A stretch of DNA of 33,639 nucleotides from the NCBI RefSeq assembly GCF_029932565.1, contig NZ_JAOZPV010000010.1, positions 1 through 33,639 on the forward strand, in the 5' to 3' direction. A program made the translations under genes and the position numbers. Of the stretch, positions 1 to 11,227 are shown in pieces; position 1 is the first letter of the stretch, and the number at the start of each line of letters is the position of its first letter. Below the pieces are notes generated by a model. That model searched no databases, was not told the origin of the DNA, and worked only from the letters and a program-made list of their open reading frames with translations. The DNA is from Hydrogenimonas sp. (GTDB lineage Bacteria > Campylobacterota > Campylobacteria > Campylobacterales > Hydrogenimonadaceae).

Positions 1-2
1 CC

Positions 3-479
3 GAGGGAGTGATGAAAAATGTGCAGATCCATATTCAAGACTATTATCTGTACGGCGACAGTTTTCTTGTAAACAATCTGGTCGTGGGTTTGGCGTACAA
101 ATATATGAGTGAAAACTTTTTTGCGAGACCTTTCGTCGGAGTCCATTACATGCATGATACCTTCCATGACAGCCTGTGGAATGGGTACATGGGCGGATGG
201 GTATTCAATTATGATTTTCGGGCATTTGATCAGAAGTTTTCAATCTCAAACTGGCATGAATTCGAATGGAAGAGAGATGAATCTACCTACTTGAATGACG
301 ATGGTTCCAGGCAGGAGTTTGGTGACCGGTCTTCATGGGGTGTCCAGGGAGCGTTGGCAGCCTGGTGGCATGTCACCAAACATGTCACGGGGGGTATCCA
401 GTATCGCTACTCCTGGCATAAACTGGGTAACTATAACTATCTAAATGGCATAATCTATACGTTGAAATACAATTTTTGA
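3..479 (+). CDS. Tsx-like nucleoside-specific outer-membrane porin, C-terminal part (gene continues upstream of window)
   Basis: Frame is open to the left edge; beta-barrel-like alternation, aromatic-rich strands and a C-terminal Phe (..YTLKYNF); directly precedes deoA/cdd salvage genes. Confidence 0.65.
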   Translation, partial: EGVMKNVQIHIQDYYLYGDSFLVNNLVVGLAYKYMSENFFARPFVGVHYMHDTFHDSLWNGYMGGWVFNYDFRAFDQKFSISNWHEFEWKRDESTYLNDDGSRQEFGDRSSWGVQGALAAWWHVTKHVTGGIQYRYSWHKLGNYNYLNGIIYTLKYNF

Positions 480-493
480 TGAAAGGAGCCCCG

Positions 494-1831
494 ATGCTTC
501 TACCGCAGGAGATCATTCGAAAAAAGCGTGACGGAAAAATATTAAGCAGGGAAGAGATAACATTTTTCGTCCGGGGTATTACAGACGGATCGGTCTCCGA
601 AGGGCAGATCGCCGCATTCGCGATGGCTGTCTATTTTCAGGGGATGACGATGGATGAGCGTATCGCCCTGACCGAAGCGATGCGAGACAGTGGCGATGTG
701 CTGGAGTGGAAAAGTCTGGAACTGGACGGTCCCGTGCTCGACAAACACTCGACTGGCGGTGTTGGCGATGTGGTTTCGCTCATGCTCGGACCCATGGTCG
801 CAGCATGCGGCGGCTATGTGCCGATGATTTCCGGACGCGGTCTTGGCCATACGGGTGGAACGCTCGATAAATTCGATGCAATTCCGGGCTACAACACCGC
901 ACCGGACAACACATTGTTTCGAAAAACCGTGAAAGAGATCGGTGTCGCAATCATCGGCCAGACAGGCAACCTGGCACCGGCGGACAAACGATTCTACTCC
1001 ATCCGTGACGTGACTGCCACGGTTGAATCGATCCCTTTGATTACTGCGTCGATTCTTTCGAAAAAACTGGCGGCAGGGTTGGAAGCACTTGTCATGGATG
1101 TGAAAGCAGGAAGTGGCGCTTTCATGCCCACCTACGAACTCTCCGAAGAGCTCGCCAAAAGTATCGTGACGGTTGCCAATGGTGCGGGATGCAGGACGAC
1201 GGCGCTGATTACCAATATGGACCAGGTACTCGCAAGCAGTGCGGGGAATGCCGTGGAAGTACGTGAAGCGGTGAAATATCTGACAGGGGAATATCGCAAT
1301 CCACGTCTTCACGATGTGACGATGGCTCTTTGTGGAGAGATGCTGCTGCTGGGTGATCTGGTATCGACAGAGGAAGAGGCACGTGATAAACTGCAACAGG
1401 CACTTGACAGCGGGAACGCGGCCGATCGCTTCGCCCGGATGGTCGCGGCACTCGGCGGACCGGCTGACTTCCTCGAAAAATATGATGACTACCTGGAAGA
1501 AGCACCGATTGTCCGGCCGATCTACGCCGAACAATCGGGTGTCGTCGAATCGATGGATACCCGGGCGATCGGCATGGCGGTTGTGGCGATGGGAGGCGGA
1601 CGCCGCAAACCGACCGATGCCATCGATTACGCTGTCGGTTTCAGTGACTTTGTCGCACTGGGAGAGAGGACGGATGAGGCGCGCCCCTTGGCGATTGTGC
1701 ATGTACGAAACGAAATGCAATTCGAAGAGGCGCAGAAAGCGTTGCGTGAAGCGATCTGTGTGGGCAAGAGAGTTCCCGAGAAGAAACCGATGGTTTTCAA
1801 GAAAATAACGAGAGAGGATACAGAGTCATGA
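494..1831 (+). CDS. deoA: Thymidine/pyrimidine-nucleoside phosphorylase
   Basis: [45 protein letters not shown] is the family signature; ATG at 494 has AAGGAG at 483-488, preferred over the upstream TTG at 476. Confidence 0.95.
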   Translation: MLLPQEIIRKKRDGKILSREEITFFVRGITDGSVSEGQIAAFAMAVYFQGMTMDERIALTEAMRDSGDVLEWKSLELDGPVLDKHSTGGVGDVVSLMLGPMVAACGGYVPMISGRGLGHTGGTLDKFDAIPGYNTAPDNTLFRKTVKEIGVAIIGQTGNLAPADKRFYSIRDVTATVESIPLITASILSKKLAAGLEALVMDVKAGSGAFMPTYELSEELAKSIVTVANGAGCRTTALITNMDQVLASSAGNAVEVREAVKYLTGEYRNPRLHDVTMALCGEMLLLGDLVSTEEEARDKLQQALDSGNAADRFARMVAALGGPADFLEKYDDYLEEAPIVRPIYAEQSGVVESMDTRAIGMAVVAMGGGRRKPTDAIDYAVGFSDFVALGERTDEARPLAIVHVRNEMQFEEAQKALREAICVGKRVPEKKPMVFKKITREDTES

Positions 1832-2445
1832 CATTCGACTGGGTAGAGTGGTTCGGGTACCTGGCCTCGGTTGTCGTCCTGATTTCACTAATGATGGCGT
1901 CTATCGTAAAACTGCGCTGGATCAATCTGGTCGGTGCTTCGATGTTTACGATTTACGGACTGCTTATTCACTCGATACCGGTCGCTTTTCTAAATCTTGG
2001 AATCGTCGGCATCAATATCTACTATCTCTATCTTTTCTATACAGCCAAAGAAAAATTCACGGTTGTCGCAGCCGATATGGATTCCGAACTGTTCAACCAT
2101 TTTCTTGAAATCTATAAAGCGGAGATCGAAAGAATTGTTCCGATTAGCGCATTGAAACAGTGCCAGAAAGCTCTCTACCAGCTGCGGGACAATGAGGTGG
2201 CCGGTATTATGGTCGGCGACCGTATCGGTGATATTCTCGACATCAAGATCGACTTCGTCTTCCCGCGATACAGGGATTACAAACTCGGCGAATACTTTTT
2301 CGTCAAACATCCCGAACTTTTCAAGCAACGTGGAATCAGAAAAATTTTTGCCCATGCCAAAGACGATGCATATGCACACTATCTAAAGCGGATGGGTTTC
2401 AAAAGGGTTTCAGAGGATTCCAATACCTACGAGAAAGTTTTATGA
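1828..2445 (+). CDS. YgjV-like membrane domain fused to a GNAT-like C-terminal domain
   Basis: N-terminal about 75 aa with three hydrophobic helices, then a soluble region ending in a GNAT-like pattern ([38 protein letters not shown]). ATGA overlap with deoA. Confidence 0.6.
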   Translation: MTFDWVEWFGYLASVVVLISLMMASIVKLRWINLVGASMFTIYGLLIHSIPVAFLNLGIVGINIYYLYLFYTAKEKFTVVAADMDSELFNHFLEIYKAEIERIVPISALKQCQKALYQLRDNEVAGIMVGDRIGDILDIKIDFVFPRYRDYKLGEYFFVKHPELFKQRGIRKIFAHAKDDAYAHYLKRMGFKRVSEDSNTYEKVL

Positions 2446-2840
2446 ACCGATTCGACGAACTCGATGCTCTTCTGAAAAATGCCTATGCTCCCTACAGCGG
2501 ATTTCGTGTCGCATCGGTCATGGTGACGAAAGAGGGCAGTCTGTTTCAAGGTGTCAATGTCGAATCGGTCGCCTATCCGACGACGATGTGTGCCGAAAGG
2601 AACGCGATCTTTCATGCCGTCTCCGAAGGTGCGAAACCCGGCGACGTCGCTGAAGTCCATATTCTGGCAAAAAACTCGGAGGGCAAGTACATCGAAGCGT
2701 TCCCATGCGGTGCGTGTCGACAGATTATCGCGGAACTCTCTCTCAATGAAGCGAAAATCTATGTTTATCGATCAAACGATGAAATCTCTGTCCATTCGAT
2801 ATCGGAACTTCTGCCGCACGCATTCTTTTCGTTGACGTAA
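2442..2840 (+). CDS. cdd: Cytidine deaminase
   Basis: Zn-binding motifs CAERNAI and PCGACRQ, N-terminal APYSGFRVASV; ATGA overlap with previous ORF. Confidence 0.95.
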   Translation: MNRFDELDALLKNAYAPYSGFRVASVMVTKEGSLFQGVNVESVAYPTTMCAERNAIFHAVSEGAKPGDVAEVHILAKNSEGKYIEAFPCGACRQIIAELSLNEAKIYVYRSNDEISVHSISELLPHAFFSLT

Positions 2841-2860
2841 TATCCGTTCGCATTTGTCTC

Positions 2861-5461
2861 TCATTTGAAAAGATGAAACGGAAATGTAAAGGTCCGTTTC
2901 ATGATGTTGATCGGTGCCGTTACGATATCTTTGGCTGCTGTCGTATGGACTTTTGGATCGTCAAGGCGGCCTTCGACCGACAATCCGATGGAAATCTTTC
3001 CGTTGTCTCCAAAAAGGATATATCCTGCAACGGGTATTTTGTGCATCGTTGCACTGATGGTTTCGAGAAACTGGATGCGCATCTTGATATCGATATGTTC
3101 TTTCTCGAAATCGATTTTCCCTTTTCCGAAGATGTTGGCACTCTTCCCGTGGATATTGATATTTTCAAAGGTGAAGATCGGTGCTTTGTAATGGTATTGG
3201 ACAACCGCTTTTTTGATCTTGAAACCTTTGTTGCTGAATCCGGGGTTTTTCAGCATCAGAATGGCCGGAATGGAGTTCAGCGCGGCAAGAACATTGTTGT
3301 AGACGGCACTTTTTGCCCACATTGTATCCCTGGCGATCATCGTACCGTTGAAATCGTCGATTTTGCCGGCAGTATCGAAGTCGAAATAACCTCCGTAAAG
3401 GTTGTCGAGCGGGGGAATGCCATGGGCAACTTTGTCGGAGAGGTCTCTGCCGACAATTTTCATATTGTCGTCGTAGAAGATTCCTCGGATCGTTCCCGAT
3501 CCATGTTTGGATTCGAATAGCGCCGAAAAAGGATGGGATGTAGTGATTTTTAACTGCAGCGCATCACACGGCAGATAGGCGTATTGCGTATGGATTGTAC
3601 TCGTTTTTCCATAGATGTGAATCAGATTGGCCTCGCTTCTACTTTTCTCTGCTGCATGCTGGTCCTTCAAATAGGGCCTGAGCAGTTCGCGAAGTTTGAT
3701 CACATTGATGTCGGTGTTTGCATAATGGATCGTCGTAAGTTTCCCTTTTTTATGGATGCGGATCGTATCGTTGAGAGCCACATCGATCTTTTCGGGCAAC
3801 AGGGTCGCTTCGATCGTGAAATGCTCCAAAGGTTTCCCCTCTTGCAGCAAGATATCGTTTTTGTAATCGATCTCTCCTTTCACATCGGTATGCTCAGGAC
3901 GATGGATAATATTCAGAACTCCCTCTTCGATCGGCTTGAGCGGACCTTCGAAATAGTGTTTGAGACGACTTAAGTCATGCAGAGCGATCTGCATCTCTCC
4001 ACCGGGCCTGTACTGTAGAGACGCATCGAGAGAGGGGATGTTGAAAAGAATATGTTTTTTGAAATCCATCTTGACATGAAGGGTATCCTGTTGAATACTC
4101 AGCAGAGGAAGTCTTCCTGTCGGAAATTTGAATTTGTCGATGGTCGCATAGAAATCCGCATCTTTTTTATCGAGATCGATGGTGCCTTTCAATGCCGCTT
4201 TCAAGTATGGATCGAAACGGATTCGGCAAGGTTTGATCGTCACAAGATTGTTGTCCGAAATGACATGCAGATTTTCGACAGGTATCGGAATAACATTGTC
4301 GAAAAGAAGCTCTGCCGATTCCGATTTGTAATCTCCCTTGTAGGAGACGATGGAACCGTCTGCGAGTGCTACGGTGAAATCGACAACGGCATCCATCGTT
4401 CCTTTTGTCTGTACGAACGGGATCGGTATGTTGTAAGCCCCGAGTATGTTACGTATCGAATCATCAAATCGGTCTTTGACGACAATATGGGCATCGAGCT
4501 CCGTCTTTCCGCCTCTGCCCAGCAGATTGCGTATACGAACGTAACTGCCATCCAGTTTTTTCTTCCGATAGAGAGGATTGTAGAGTTTGAATCCCAATAT
4601 ATCGTGACGATAACGTATATCGATTTGTCTGGTGTGAACGGGAGGTACGTCGGGATGGAAATGGATATCGGCATCATACGCTGTGGCAAACCCTGTGACT
4701 TTCTCAGGATCGAAAACGATTTTTCCATCCTGTTTCAAGGTGATTTCACCCTTTAAATCGTGAAGAATATAGCGTTTTGCAGGAATTTTTGGGTAGATCC
4801 ATACTTTGATATCCGGAGGCGGGTCGAGATAGTCCACGAGAGGTTTGATCGAATCGGTCGGTTCTGAATTGATGTTGAAGCCGATAAGATCTTTTTTATG
4901 CCAGACCGAAAAGAGACCGTTGAGGTTCAAGCCGCTGTATCGCCCTTCGCCTTTCCAGACATGATTTTTGACATCGTAGGCGAAACGCCCTTTGAGTGTC
5001 AGATCGGGTTTGAGAATGTAGAGTGTTTCGATTTTGGCGAAAAGTATTTTTTTTTCCGGATCGAAGAAAATCCGCGTTGCCAGTTCGAGTTTGTCCGTCT
5101 CGGCATAGAAAACATCGTCGAAGAAGAGAAGATGGGCCGTCTCTTCACCTGTTACAATGTCGTTGATCTGGATTTTTTCGAAAAAATGGGGGATGAAGCG
5201 GAGAAGATTGCCGATATTGTCGAGTTCCTGAAGTGCGCTGCCGCTCTTTTTCTTTTTGCCGATTTCCACCCTGTCGATCTCGATGATCAGTTTTTTATCC
5301 AGTTTGATGTAAAATTCTTTTATTTTCAAACCAGGGAGATCGATTTCGGGAATCGATAGACCCTTCGCAAGGATGACAGCCAGAATTATGAAAGCCAATG
5401 AAACAGCAAAAATGATTTTAAGAAGTGTCGAATGGAGTATCTTGGCTGTTGTTATTATCAT
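2861..5461 (-). CDS. AsmA/YhdP-like (DUF3971-type) envelope protein
   Basis: 866 aa, single N-terminal TM helix, repetitive beta-rich body, C-terminal region resembling AsmA/YhdP family (NIFGKGKIDFEKEHIDIKMRIQFL...GYILFG..GKISIGLSVEGRLDDPKVHT). Confidence 0.75.
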   Translation of the reverse strand: MIITTAKILHSTLLKIIFAVSLAFIILAVILAKGLSIPEIDLPGLKIKEFYIKLDKKLIIEIDRVEIGKKKKSGSALQELDNIGNLLRFIPHFFEKIQINDIVTGEETAHLLFFDDVFYAETDKLELATRIFFDPEKKILFAKIETLYILKPDLTLKGRFAYDVKNHVWKGEGRYSGLNLNGLFSVWHKKDLIGFNINSEPTDSIKPLVDYLDPPPDIKVWIYPKIPAKRYILHDLKGEITLKQDGKIVFDPEKVTGFATAYDADIHFHPDVPPVHTRQIDIRYRHDILGFKLYNPLYRKKKLDGSYVRIRNLLGRGGKTELDAHIVVKDRFDDSIRNILGAYNIPIPFVQTKGTMDAVVDFTVALADGSIVSYKGDYKSESAELLFDNVIPIPVENLHVISDNNLVTIKPCRIRFDPYLKAALKGTIDLDKKDADFYATIDKFKFPTGRLPLLSIQQDTLHVKMDFKKHILFNIPSLDASLQYRPGGEMQIALHDLSRLKHYFEGPLKPIEEGVLNIIHRPEHTDVKGEIDYKNDILLQEGKPLEHFTIEATLLPEKIDVALNDTIRIHKKGKLTTIHYANTDINVIKLRELLRPYLKDQHAAEKSRSEANLIHIYGKTSTIHTQYAYLPCDALQLKITTSHPFSALFESKHGSGTIRGIFYDDNMKIVGRDLSDKVAHGIPPLDNLYGGYFDFDTAGKIDDFNGTMIARDTMWAKSAVYNNVLAALNSIPAILMLKNPGFSNKGFKIKKAVVQYHYKAPIFTFENINIHGKSANIFGKGKIDFEKEHIDIKMRIQFLETISATMHKIPVAGYILFGDNGKISIGLSVEGRLDDPKVHTTAAKDIVTAPINIMKRTFTFPFHLFK

Positions 5462-6347
5462 CGTATCACTTACATATTATCTTGTTCAGCCGGTGAAAAG
5501 CAATCGGGTACTCTTTTTGCCCTCCGGTACAGGGGCTACGATTATATCATATTTGAACCGAAACGGAATCGATGTGAACGGATTGGATCGGTATCTCCTG
5601 AGGTTTTTCGGTTATCCCCAGCAGGGGTGGATTGACATCGGTACAACCAAACTTACAAAAGCGGATTTTCTGTATCGGTTGACGCATGCCAAGGCCGCGA
5701 TGACCCAGGTGACACTGATACCCGGCGAGACGCGGGATATTTTTTTCGATTTGGTCAGTAAAAAGCTGGAGCTCGATCGAAAAAAACTGGATAGTGCATA
5801 CGAACGTTTTGCCCCCTGTCCCGATGGTGTCATCTGGCCCGATACCTATTATATTCCGATCGGCATTACGGAGGAGCATCTGGTCTATTATCTGGTGAAA
5901 CGATCGATGCAGCGGCACAAGGAGCTGTCGAAAAAATTTTTCGGGATTTATAATCAGAAAAACTGGTTTCGATATGTAACGATTGCATCCATCATTCAAA
6001 AAGAGGCGGCCGATGAAGAGGAGATGCCCATCGTGTCCGCCGTTATCTACAATCGACTGAAAAAGAGAATGCCACTGCAAATGGATGGTGCGCTCAATTA
6101 TGGGAGGTTTTCCCACACGAAAGTGACCAAACGGCGAATAGAACGCGATACGACGCACTTCAATACCTATAAATTTTCGGGTCTGCCCCCCTGGCCTGTA
6201 GGAAGTGTCTCGATCGAGGCGATCAAAGCGGCGATCAAACCGGCAAATGTGGAGTATCTCTATTTCGTCAAAGGCAAGGATGGCAAACACATTTTTACCA
6301 AGCGTTACAAAACGCATCTGAGAAACATCAAAAGTGTGAATAAATGA
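5391..6347 (+). CDS. mltG: Endolytic transglycosylase MltG (YceG family)
   Basis: ASIIQKEAADEEEMPIVSAVIYNRLKKRMPLQMDGALNYG and TYKFSGLPPWPVGSVSIEAIKAAIKPANVEYLYFVKGKDGKHIFTKRYKTH; N-terminal TM. Exact start uncertain (ATG at 5373, 5391 or 5412). Confidence 0.93.
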   Translation, partial: KANETAKMILRSVEWSILAVVIIIVSLTYYLVQPVKSNRVLFLPSGTGATIISYLNRNGIDVNGLDRYLLRFFGYPQQGWIDIGTTKLTKADFLYRLTHAKAAMTQVTLIPGETRDIFFDLVSKKLELDRKKLDSAYERFAPCPDGVIWPDTYYIPIGITEEHLVYYLVKRSMQRHKELSKKFFGIYNQKNWFRYVTIASIIQKEAADEEEMPIVSAVIYNRLKKRMPLQMDGALNYGRFSHTKVTKRRIERDTTHFNTYKFSGLPPWPVGSVSIEAIKAAIKPANVEYLYFVKGKDGKHIFTKRYKTHLRNIKSVNK

Positions 6348-6413
6348 AACATCGGTATCGCTTATTTTTTCGATTGGGTGCTATTTATGACTTACTAAAA
6401 GTTTGATTGCTAC

Positions 6414-6419
6414 TATAAA
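6414..6419 (+). promoter_or_regulatory. Candidate -10 element for icd
   Basis: TATAAA upstream of the icd start, in the AT-rich intergenic region. Confidence 0.4.
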
Positions 6420-6451
6420 GGTTATAAACCCAACAGAAAGAAGGAGAAATC

Positions 6452-8665
6452 ATGGCATCCAATCCGACCATCGTTTGGACAAAAATCGACGAGGCTCCGG
6501 CCCTCGCAACCTACTCACTCTATCCGATCGTTAAAAATTTTGCGAAAAAAGCTGGTGTAGATGTCGTACAGAAAGACATCTCCCTGGCCGGACGCGTTAT
6601 CGCGACATTTCCGGATGCGCTGAAAGAGGACCAGCGTATCGAGGATGAGCTGGCGAAACTCGGCGAACTGGTAAAGAAGCCGGAAGCGAACATCATCAAA
6701 CTCCCCAACATTTCAGCTTCCATCCCGCAGCTCAAAGAGTGTATCGCCGAGCTTCAGGCACAGGGATACGACCTGCCGGATTATCCGGAAGATCCGCAAA
6801 CGGATGCGGAAAAAGAGATTCAGGCGCGTTATGCCACATGCCTCGGTTCCGCCGTCAACCCGGTACTGCGTGAAGGCAACTCTGATCGCCGTGCGGCAGA
6901 CGCTGTCAAAAAATTTGCCCAGAAGCATCCGCATCGCCTCAAGCCGTTCGATCCGAACTGCAAGGCGTATGTCGCTCATATGGAAAAAAATGACTTCTAT
7001 GCCAACGAGCAGTCCGTTATCATGGAGAAGGGCGGCACCGTTACAATCGAACTGAACGGCAAAGTTCTGAAAACCCTGAACGATATCGAAGATGGCGAGC
7101 AGATCTCTTCAAGCTTCCTCGGAGCGGCGGATCTCGACGAGTTCCTCGCACAGACGGTCGAAGATGCGAAAGAGAAGGATCTTCTCTGGTCGATCCACCT
7201 TAAAGCGACGATGATGAAAGTCTCCGACCCGATCATGTTCGGTCATGCGGTCAAAGTGTTCTATAAAGAGGTTTTCGACAAATATGCCAAAGAGTTCGAA
7301 GAGATCGGTGTCAATCCCGATCTGGGTCTTGGCGACCTCTACCAAAAACTCCAGAAACTGCCGGATGAGAAGCGCGGCGAGATCGAACTGGAGATTTTCG
7401 AGACGTACAAACGACGTCCGAACATTGCAATGGTCGACAGTGACAAAGGCATTACAAACCTTCACGCATCCAACGACATCATTATCGATGCTTCCATGCC
7501 TCCGGTCATCCGCGAAGGCGGCAAGATGTGGAACAAAGATGGTGAACTGCAGGAGACTGTGGCAGTCATACCTGACCGAACCTATGCACGTATGTACAAA
7601 GAAATTCTCGAAGATTGTAAAATCAATGGACAATTCGATGTCACGACGATGGGCCACGTCAGCAATGTCGGTCTGATGGCCAAGAAAGCGGAAGAGTACG
7701 GATCACACCCGACCACATTCAAAATCGCAGAAGACGGCACTGTCGAAGTCAAAGACGGAAACGGCAATGTTTTGATGAAACACAGTGTCAAAAAAGGCGA
7801 TATCTGGCGACTCTACCGTGTCAAAGAGATCGCGGTCAAAGATTGGATCCGACTGGCCCACGAGCGTGCCAAACTGACCGGTGATCCGATCGTCTTCTGG
7901 CTCGACAGCAACCGCGCCCACGATGCGAACCTGATCAAGCGTATTGTCGAGGAACTGCCGCAGTATCTTGAAAAAGAGCCGGTTGAGTATCACATCATGG
8001 CACCGGAATTGGCAATGAAATACACACTGAAGCGCACACGTGCCGGCCTCAATACAATCAGTGTAACAGGAAACGTTCTGCGTGACTATCTGACAGACCT
8101 TTTCCCGATTCTGGAGCTTGGAACTTCTGCAAAAATGATGTCGATCGTTCCTTTGCTCGCAGGTGGTGGACTGTTCGAAACAGGTGCCGGCGGTTCCGCT
8201 CCGAAGCATGTCGAGCAGTTCCTCAAAGAGGGACACCTCCGATGGGACAGCCTGGGCGAGTTCCTGGCACTCGCCGAATCTCTGCGCATGATCGCACAGA
8301 AAAAAGGCGACGACAAGATCATGGAGATGGCCAAAGCCCTCGACAAAGCCAACGAAGCCTATCTCGACAACGATAACGCACCCAGCCGAAAATGTTGCGA
8401 ACCGGACAACAAAGCGAGCCACTTCTTCCTCGCGAAATACTGGGCGGAAGCACTGGCTGAAAGCAGCGACAAAGAGCTCGCCGAAACGTTTGGCACGATC
8501 GCGAAAGCGCTGGAAGAGAGTGAGCGCCAGATTCTGGACGAAATGCTTGCCATCGAAGGCAAAGAGCAGGATATCGGCGGTTACTACCATCCGGATGATG
8601 CCAAAGCCGAAGTGGCGATGCGCCCGAGCGAAACACTCAATAAAATCGTCGATTCCATCGCATAA
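6452..8665 (+). CDS. icd: Monomeric NADP-dependent isocitrate dehydrogenase
   Basis: 737 aa; [23 protein letters not shown]-terminus and [16 protein letters not shown], typical of the monomeric IDH family; AAGGAG SD. Confidence 0.97.
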   Translation: MASNPTIVWTKIDEAPALATYSLYPIVKNFAKKAGVDVVQKDISLAGRVIATFPDALKEDQRIEDELAKLGELVKKPEANIIKLPNISASIPQLKECIAELQAQGYDLPDYPEDPQTDAEKEIQARYATCLGSAVNPVLREGNSDRRAADAVKKFAQKHPHRLKPFDPNCKAYVAHMEKNDFYANEQSVIMEKGGTVTIELNGKVLKTLNDIEDGEQISSSFLGAADLDEFLAQTVEDAKEKDLLWSIHLKATMMKVSDPIMFGHAVKVFYKEVFDKYAKEFEEIGVNPDLGLGDLYQKLQKLPDEKRGEIELEIFETYKRRPNIAMVDSDKGITNLHASNDIIIDASMPPVIREGGKMWNKDGELQETVAVIPDRTYARMYKEILEDCKINGQFDVTTMGHVSNVGLMAKKAEEYGSHPTTFKIAEDGTVEVKDGNGNVLMKHSVKKGDIWRLYRVKEIAVKDWIRLAHERAKLTGDPIVFWLDSNRAHDANLIKRIVEELPQYLEKEPVEYHIMAPELAMKYTLKRTRAGLNTISVTGNVLRDYLTDLFPILELGTSAKMMSIVPLLAGGGLFETGAGGSAPKHVEQFLKEGHLRWDSLGEFLALAESLRMIAQKKGDDKIMEMAKALDKANEAYLDNDNAPSRKCCEPDNKASHFFLAKYWAEALAESSDKELAETFGTIAKALEESERQILDEMLAIEGKEQDIGGYYHPDDAKAEVAMRPSETLNKIVDSIA

Positions 8666-8670
8666 TCACA

Positions 8671-8688
8671 CCGCACCTTCGGGTGCGG
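8671..8688 (+). terminator. Stem-loop after icd (possible weak terminator or 3' stabiliser)
   Basis: CCGCACC-TTCG-GGTGCGG: perfect 7-bp stem with UUCG tetraloop, 5 nt after the icd stop; no strong U-tract. Confidence 0.55.
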
Positions 8689-8827
8689 TTCAAGATATGT
8701 GAGTAAAACTTTGATGAATTGAAGTTTTATTCGTTTATCTTGTCATTTGTTCTATACTTGCCCTATATACTATCACTAGTCTCCCATAGTCAGGCAGGCT
8801 AAAATAATTGAAATAAAAGGATTGCCA

Positions 8828-9784
8828 GTGGGAAAAGGAAAACGAGTTGGTATTGTAGGAGCCGGAAATGTCGGTTCAACAGCTGCGTTTATTCTAGCCA
8901 TGAATGGCTCTTGCCATGAAATCATTCTGCGGGATAATAAAGTTGACATTGCAAAAGGGAAAGCGCTTGATATGAGTCAAGCGGCCGCAGCCGCACGAAG
9001 CCATACCATCGTGTCAGTCGCGGAAGAGCCGAATCAGCTCGTCGATTGTGATGTGGTTGTTGTGACGGCAGGAAGCCCGCGTCTTCCCGGGATGAGTCGT
9101 GACGATCTCCTTCTGACCAACGCACGCATCACACGGGAAGTCGTGCGTGACATCAAAACCTACTCTCCCAATGCCATCATTATCATGGTTTCCAACCCTC
9201 TTGATGCCATGACCTACGTGGCTTTGAAGGAGAGTGGTTTTGAGCGTCATCGGATTCTCGGGATGGCGGGTATTCTCGACAGTTCGAGAATGGCCTATTT
9301 CATTCAGGAGAAACTGGGTTACGGTGCCGGTCAGATCCGCGCCTCGGTCATGGGAGGTCACGGAGACGACATGGTGCCGCTGCCGCGTTACTCGACGGTT
9401 GCCGGTGTCCCCCTGAACGATCTGCTGACAGACGAGGAGATCGACGAGATCGTCGAACGCACCAAGCATGGTGGTGCGGAGATCGTCAACTACCTTAAAA
9501 CCGGCTCCGCCTACTACGCGCCGGGCAAATCGGCGGTCATTATGGTCGAAGCGATACTGAAAGACACCAAGCAGATCTACCCCTGTGCCGTCTATCTTGA
9601 CGGAGAGTACGGCTACAGTGATGTAGTGAGCGGCGTGCCGGTCAGTATTGGTGCCGACGGTGCCGAAGAGATCATCAATATTTCACTCAATGCGTGTGAA
9701 CGGAAGATGTTCAAAAAATCGGTCGAGTCGGTCAGACAATTGATCGATACCCTCGAAAAACACAACTTTTTTGGAGAAAAATGA
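8828..9784 (+). CDS. mdh: Malate dehydrogenase
   Basis: [17 protein letters not shown]-binding loop, [33 protein letters not shown] at 8828 fits SD AAAGGA (8816-8821) better than TTG at 8822. Confidence 0.95.
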   Translation: MGKGKRVGIVGAGNVGSTAAFILAMNGSCHEIILRDNKVDIAKGKALDMSQAAAAARSHTIVSVAEEPNQLVDCDVVVVTAGSPRLPGMSRDDLLLTNARITREVVRDIKTYSPNAIIIMVSNPLDAMTYVALKESGFERHRILGMAGILDSSRMAYFIQEKLGYGAGQIRASVMGGHGDDMVPLPRYSTVAGVPLNDLLTDEEIDEIVERTKHGGAEIVNYLKTGSAYYAPGKSAVIMVEAILKDTKQIYPCAVYLDGEYGYSDVVSGVPVSIGADGAEEIINISLNACERKMFKKSVESVRQLIDTLEKHNFFGEK

Positions 9785-10635
9785 TGAGAGAAATTGCTTA
9801 CGAAGATATCGTCAAAGCGGTCAAAAACATGGTCATCCATACGGCGACGAATCTGCCGGAGGATGCACTCAGAAAGCTGAAAGAGGCCCATGAGAAAGAG
9901 AAGAGCCCCGTTGCCAAAAAGGTGCTTGAACAACTGCTCGAAAACGCAGAGATCGCCCGTACAGAGAAGCGGCCTCTCTGTCAGGACACCGGATTGGCCG
10001 TCTATTTCGTCAAAATGGGACAGGATGTTCATGTAACCGGTGGTACGCTGACGGATGCGATCAACAAAGGAACGGAAGAGGGGTATGTCGAAGGATATCT
10101 GAGAGCATCGACCTGCGACTGTTTCACCCGTGCCAATCTCAAAGATGTTATCGGCTACAACCTGCCTGCGGTCATTCATTACGATATTGTCGAGGGTGAC
10201 AAAATAGAGATCGAGTACGCTGCCAAAGGGGGCGGAAGCGAGAATGTCAGCCGCGCCCGTGTTCTGGCGCCTGCACAGGGGCCACAGGGTGTCATCGACT
10301 TTGTCAAAGAGGTTATCTCCGAAGCCGGGCCAAATCCATGCCCTCCGATCATCGTCGGTGTCGGTATCGGTGGTACATTCGAAAAGGCTGCCGTTTCCAG
10401 CAAATATGCCCTTTTCCGTGAAGCGGGAAAACCGAATCCCGATCCGGCGGTCGCAGAATTTGAAAAAGAGCTTCTTTTCGAACTCAACAAACTCGGTATC
10501 GGTGCCATGGGTATGGGCGGAACGGAGACGGTACTGGCGGTTCATGTCGAAAAGAACCCCTGTCACATTGCCAGTCTTCCAGTTAGTGTCAACGTTCAGT
10601 GCCACAGCAGTCGACACAATCACATAACGCTTTAA
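9781..10635 (+). CDS. Fumarate hydratase class I, alpha subunit
   Basis: [42 protein letters not shown]; next to beta subunit; ATGA overlap with mdh. Confidence 0.94.
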   Translation: MMREIAYEDIVKAVKNMVIHTATNLPEDALRKLKEAHEKEKSPVAKKVLEQLLENAEIARTEKRPLCQDTGLAVYFVKMGQDVHVTGGTLTDAINKGTEEGYVEGYLRASTCDCFTRANLKDVIGYNLPAVIHYDIVEGDKIEIEYAAKGGGSENVSRARVLAPAQGPQGVIDFVKEVISEAGPNPCPPIIVGVGIGGTFEKAAVSSKYALFREAGKPNPDPAVAEFEKELLFELNKLGIGAMGMGGTETVLAVHVEKNPCHIASLPVSVNVQCHSSRHNHITL

Positions 10636-10644
10636 GGATTTGCC

Positions 10645-11205
10645 ATGAGTCAAGTACATTACCTTACCACACCGCTGACCGATGAAGATATTATGAATCT
10701 GAAAGCGGGCGATATCGTCTATCTATCCGGTACGATTTTTACCGCGCGTGATGCGGCACACAAACGTCTTGTCGATCTGATCGAGAGCAAGGAAGAGCTT
10801 CCCTTCCCGCTGCAGGGCGCGGTTATCTATTTTGTCGGTCCGACTCCTCCGAAGCCGGGCGAACCGATTGGAAGCGCAGGGCCTACGACAAGCTATCGTA
10901 TGGACAGTTACTCGCCGACACTCATCAAATATGGTTTGAAAGGGATGATCGGAAAAGGAAAACGCAATCAGGCTGTCAAAGATGCTTGCAAAGAGTACAA
11001 AGCGGTCTACTTCGGAGCGACAGGGGGTGCGGGTGCACTGCTTGGCAAGCTGATCAAGGAGGCGAAAGTGATTGCCTACGAAGAGCTTGGTCCCGAAGCG
11101 GTTCGTATGCTCAAGGTGGAAAATTTTCCCGTCACAGTCATTAACGACGCGTATGGCAACGACCTCTATGAAGAGGGTCGCAGACAGTACGAAGTGAAAG
11201 ACTAA
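10645..11205 (+). CDS. Fumarate hydratase class I, beta subunit
   Basis: LKAGDIVYLSGTIFTARDAAHKRL, FVGPTPPKPGEPIGSAGPTTSYRMD, YFGATGGAGALL. Confidence 0.95.
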   Translation: MSQVHYLTTPLTDEDIMNLKAGDIVYLSGTIFTARDAAHKRLVDLIESKEELPFPLQGAVIYFVGPTPPKPGEPIGSAGPTTSYRMDSYSPTLIKYGLKGMIGKGKRNQAVKDACKEYKAVYFGATGGAGALLGKLIKEAKVIAYEELGPEAVRMLKVENFPVTVINDAYGNDLYEEGRRQYEVKD

Positions 11206-11227
11206 AATCTAAAACAAAGGATAGTCC

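Noticed and set aside
542-1720. 392-aa minus-strand ORF antisense to deoA
   Set aside because: Shadow ORF; deoA signature motifs are on the plus strand.
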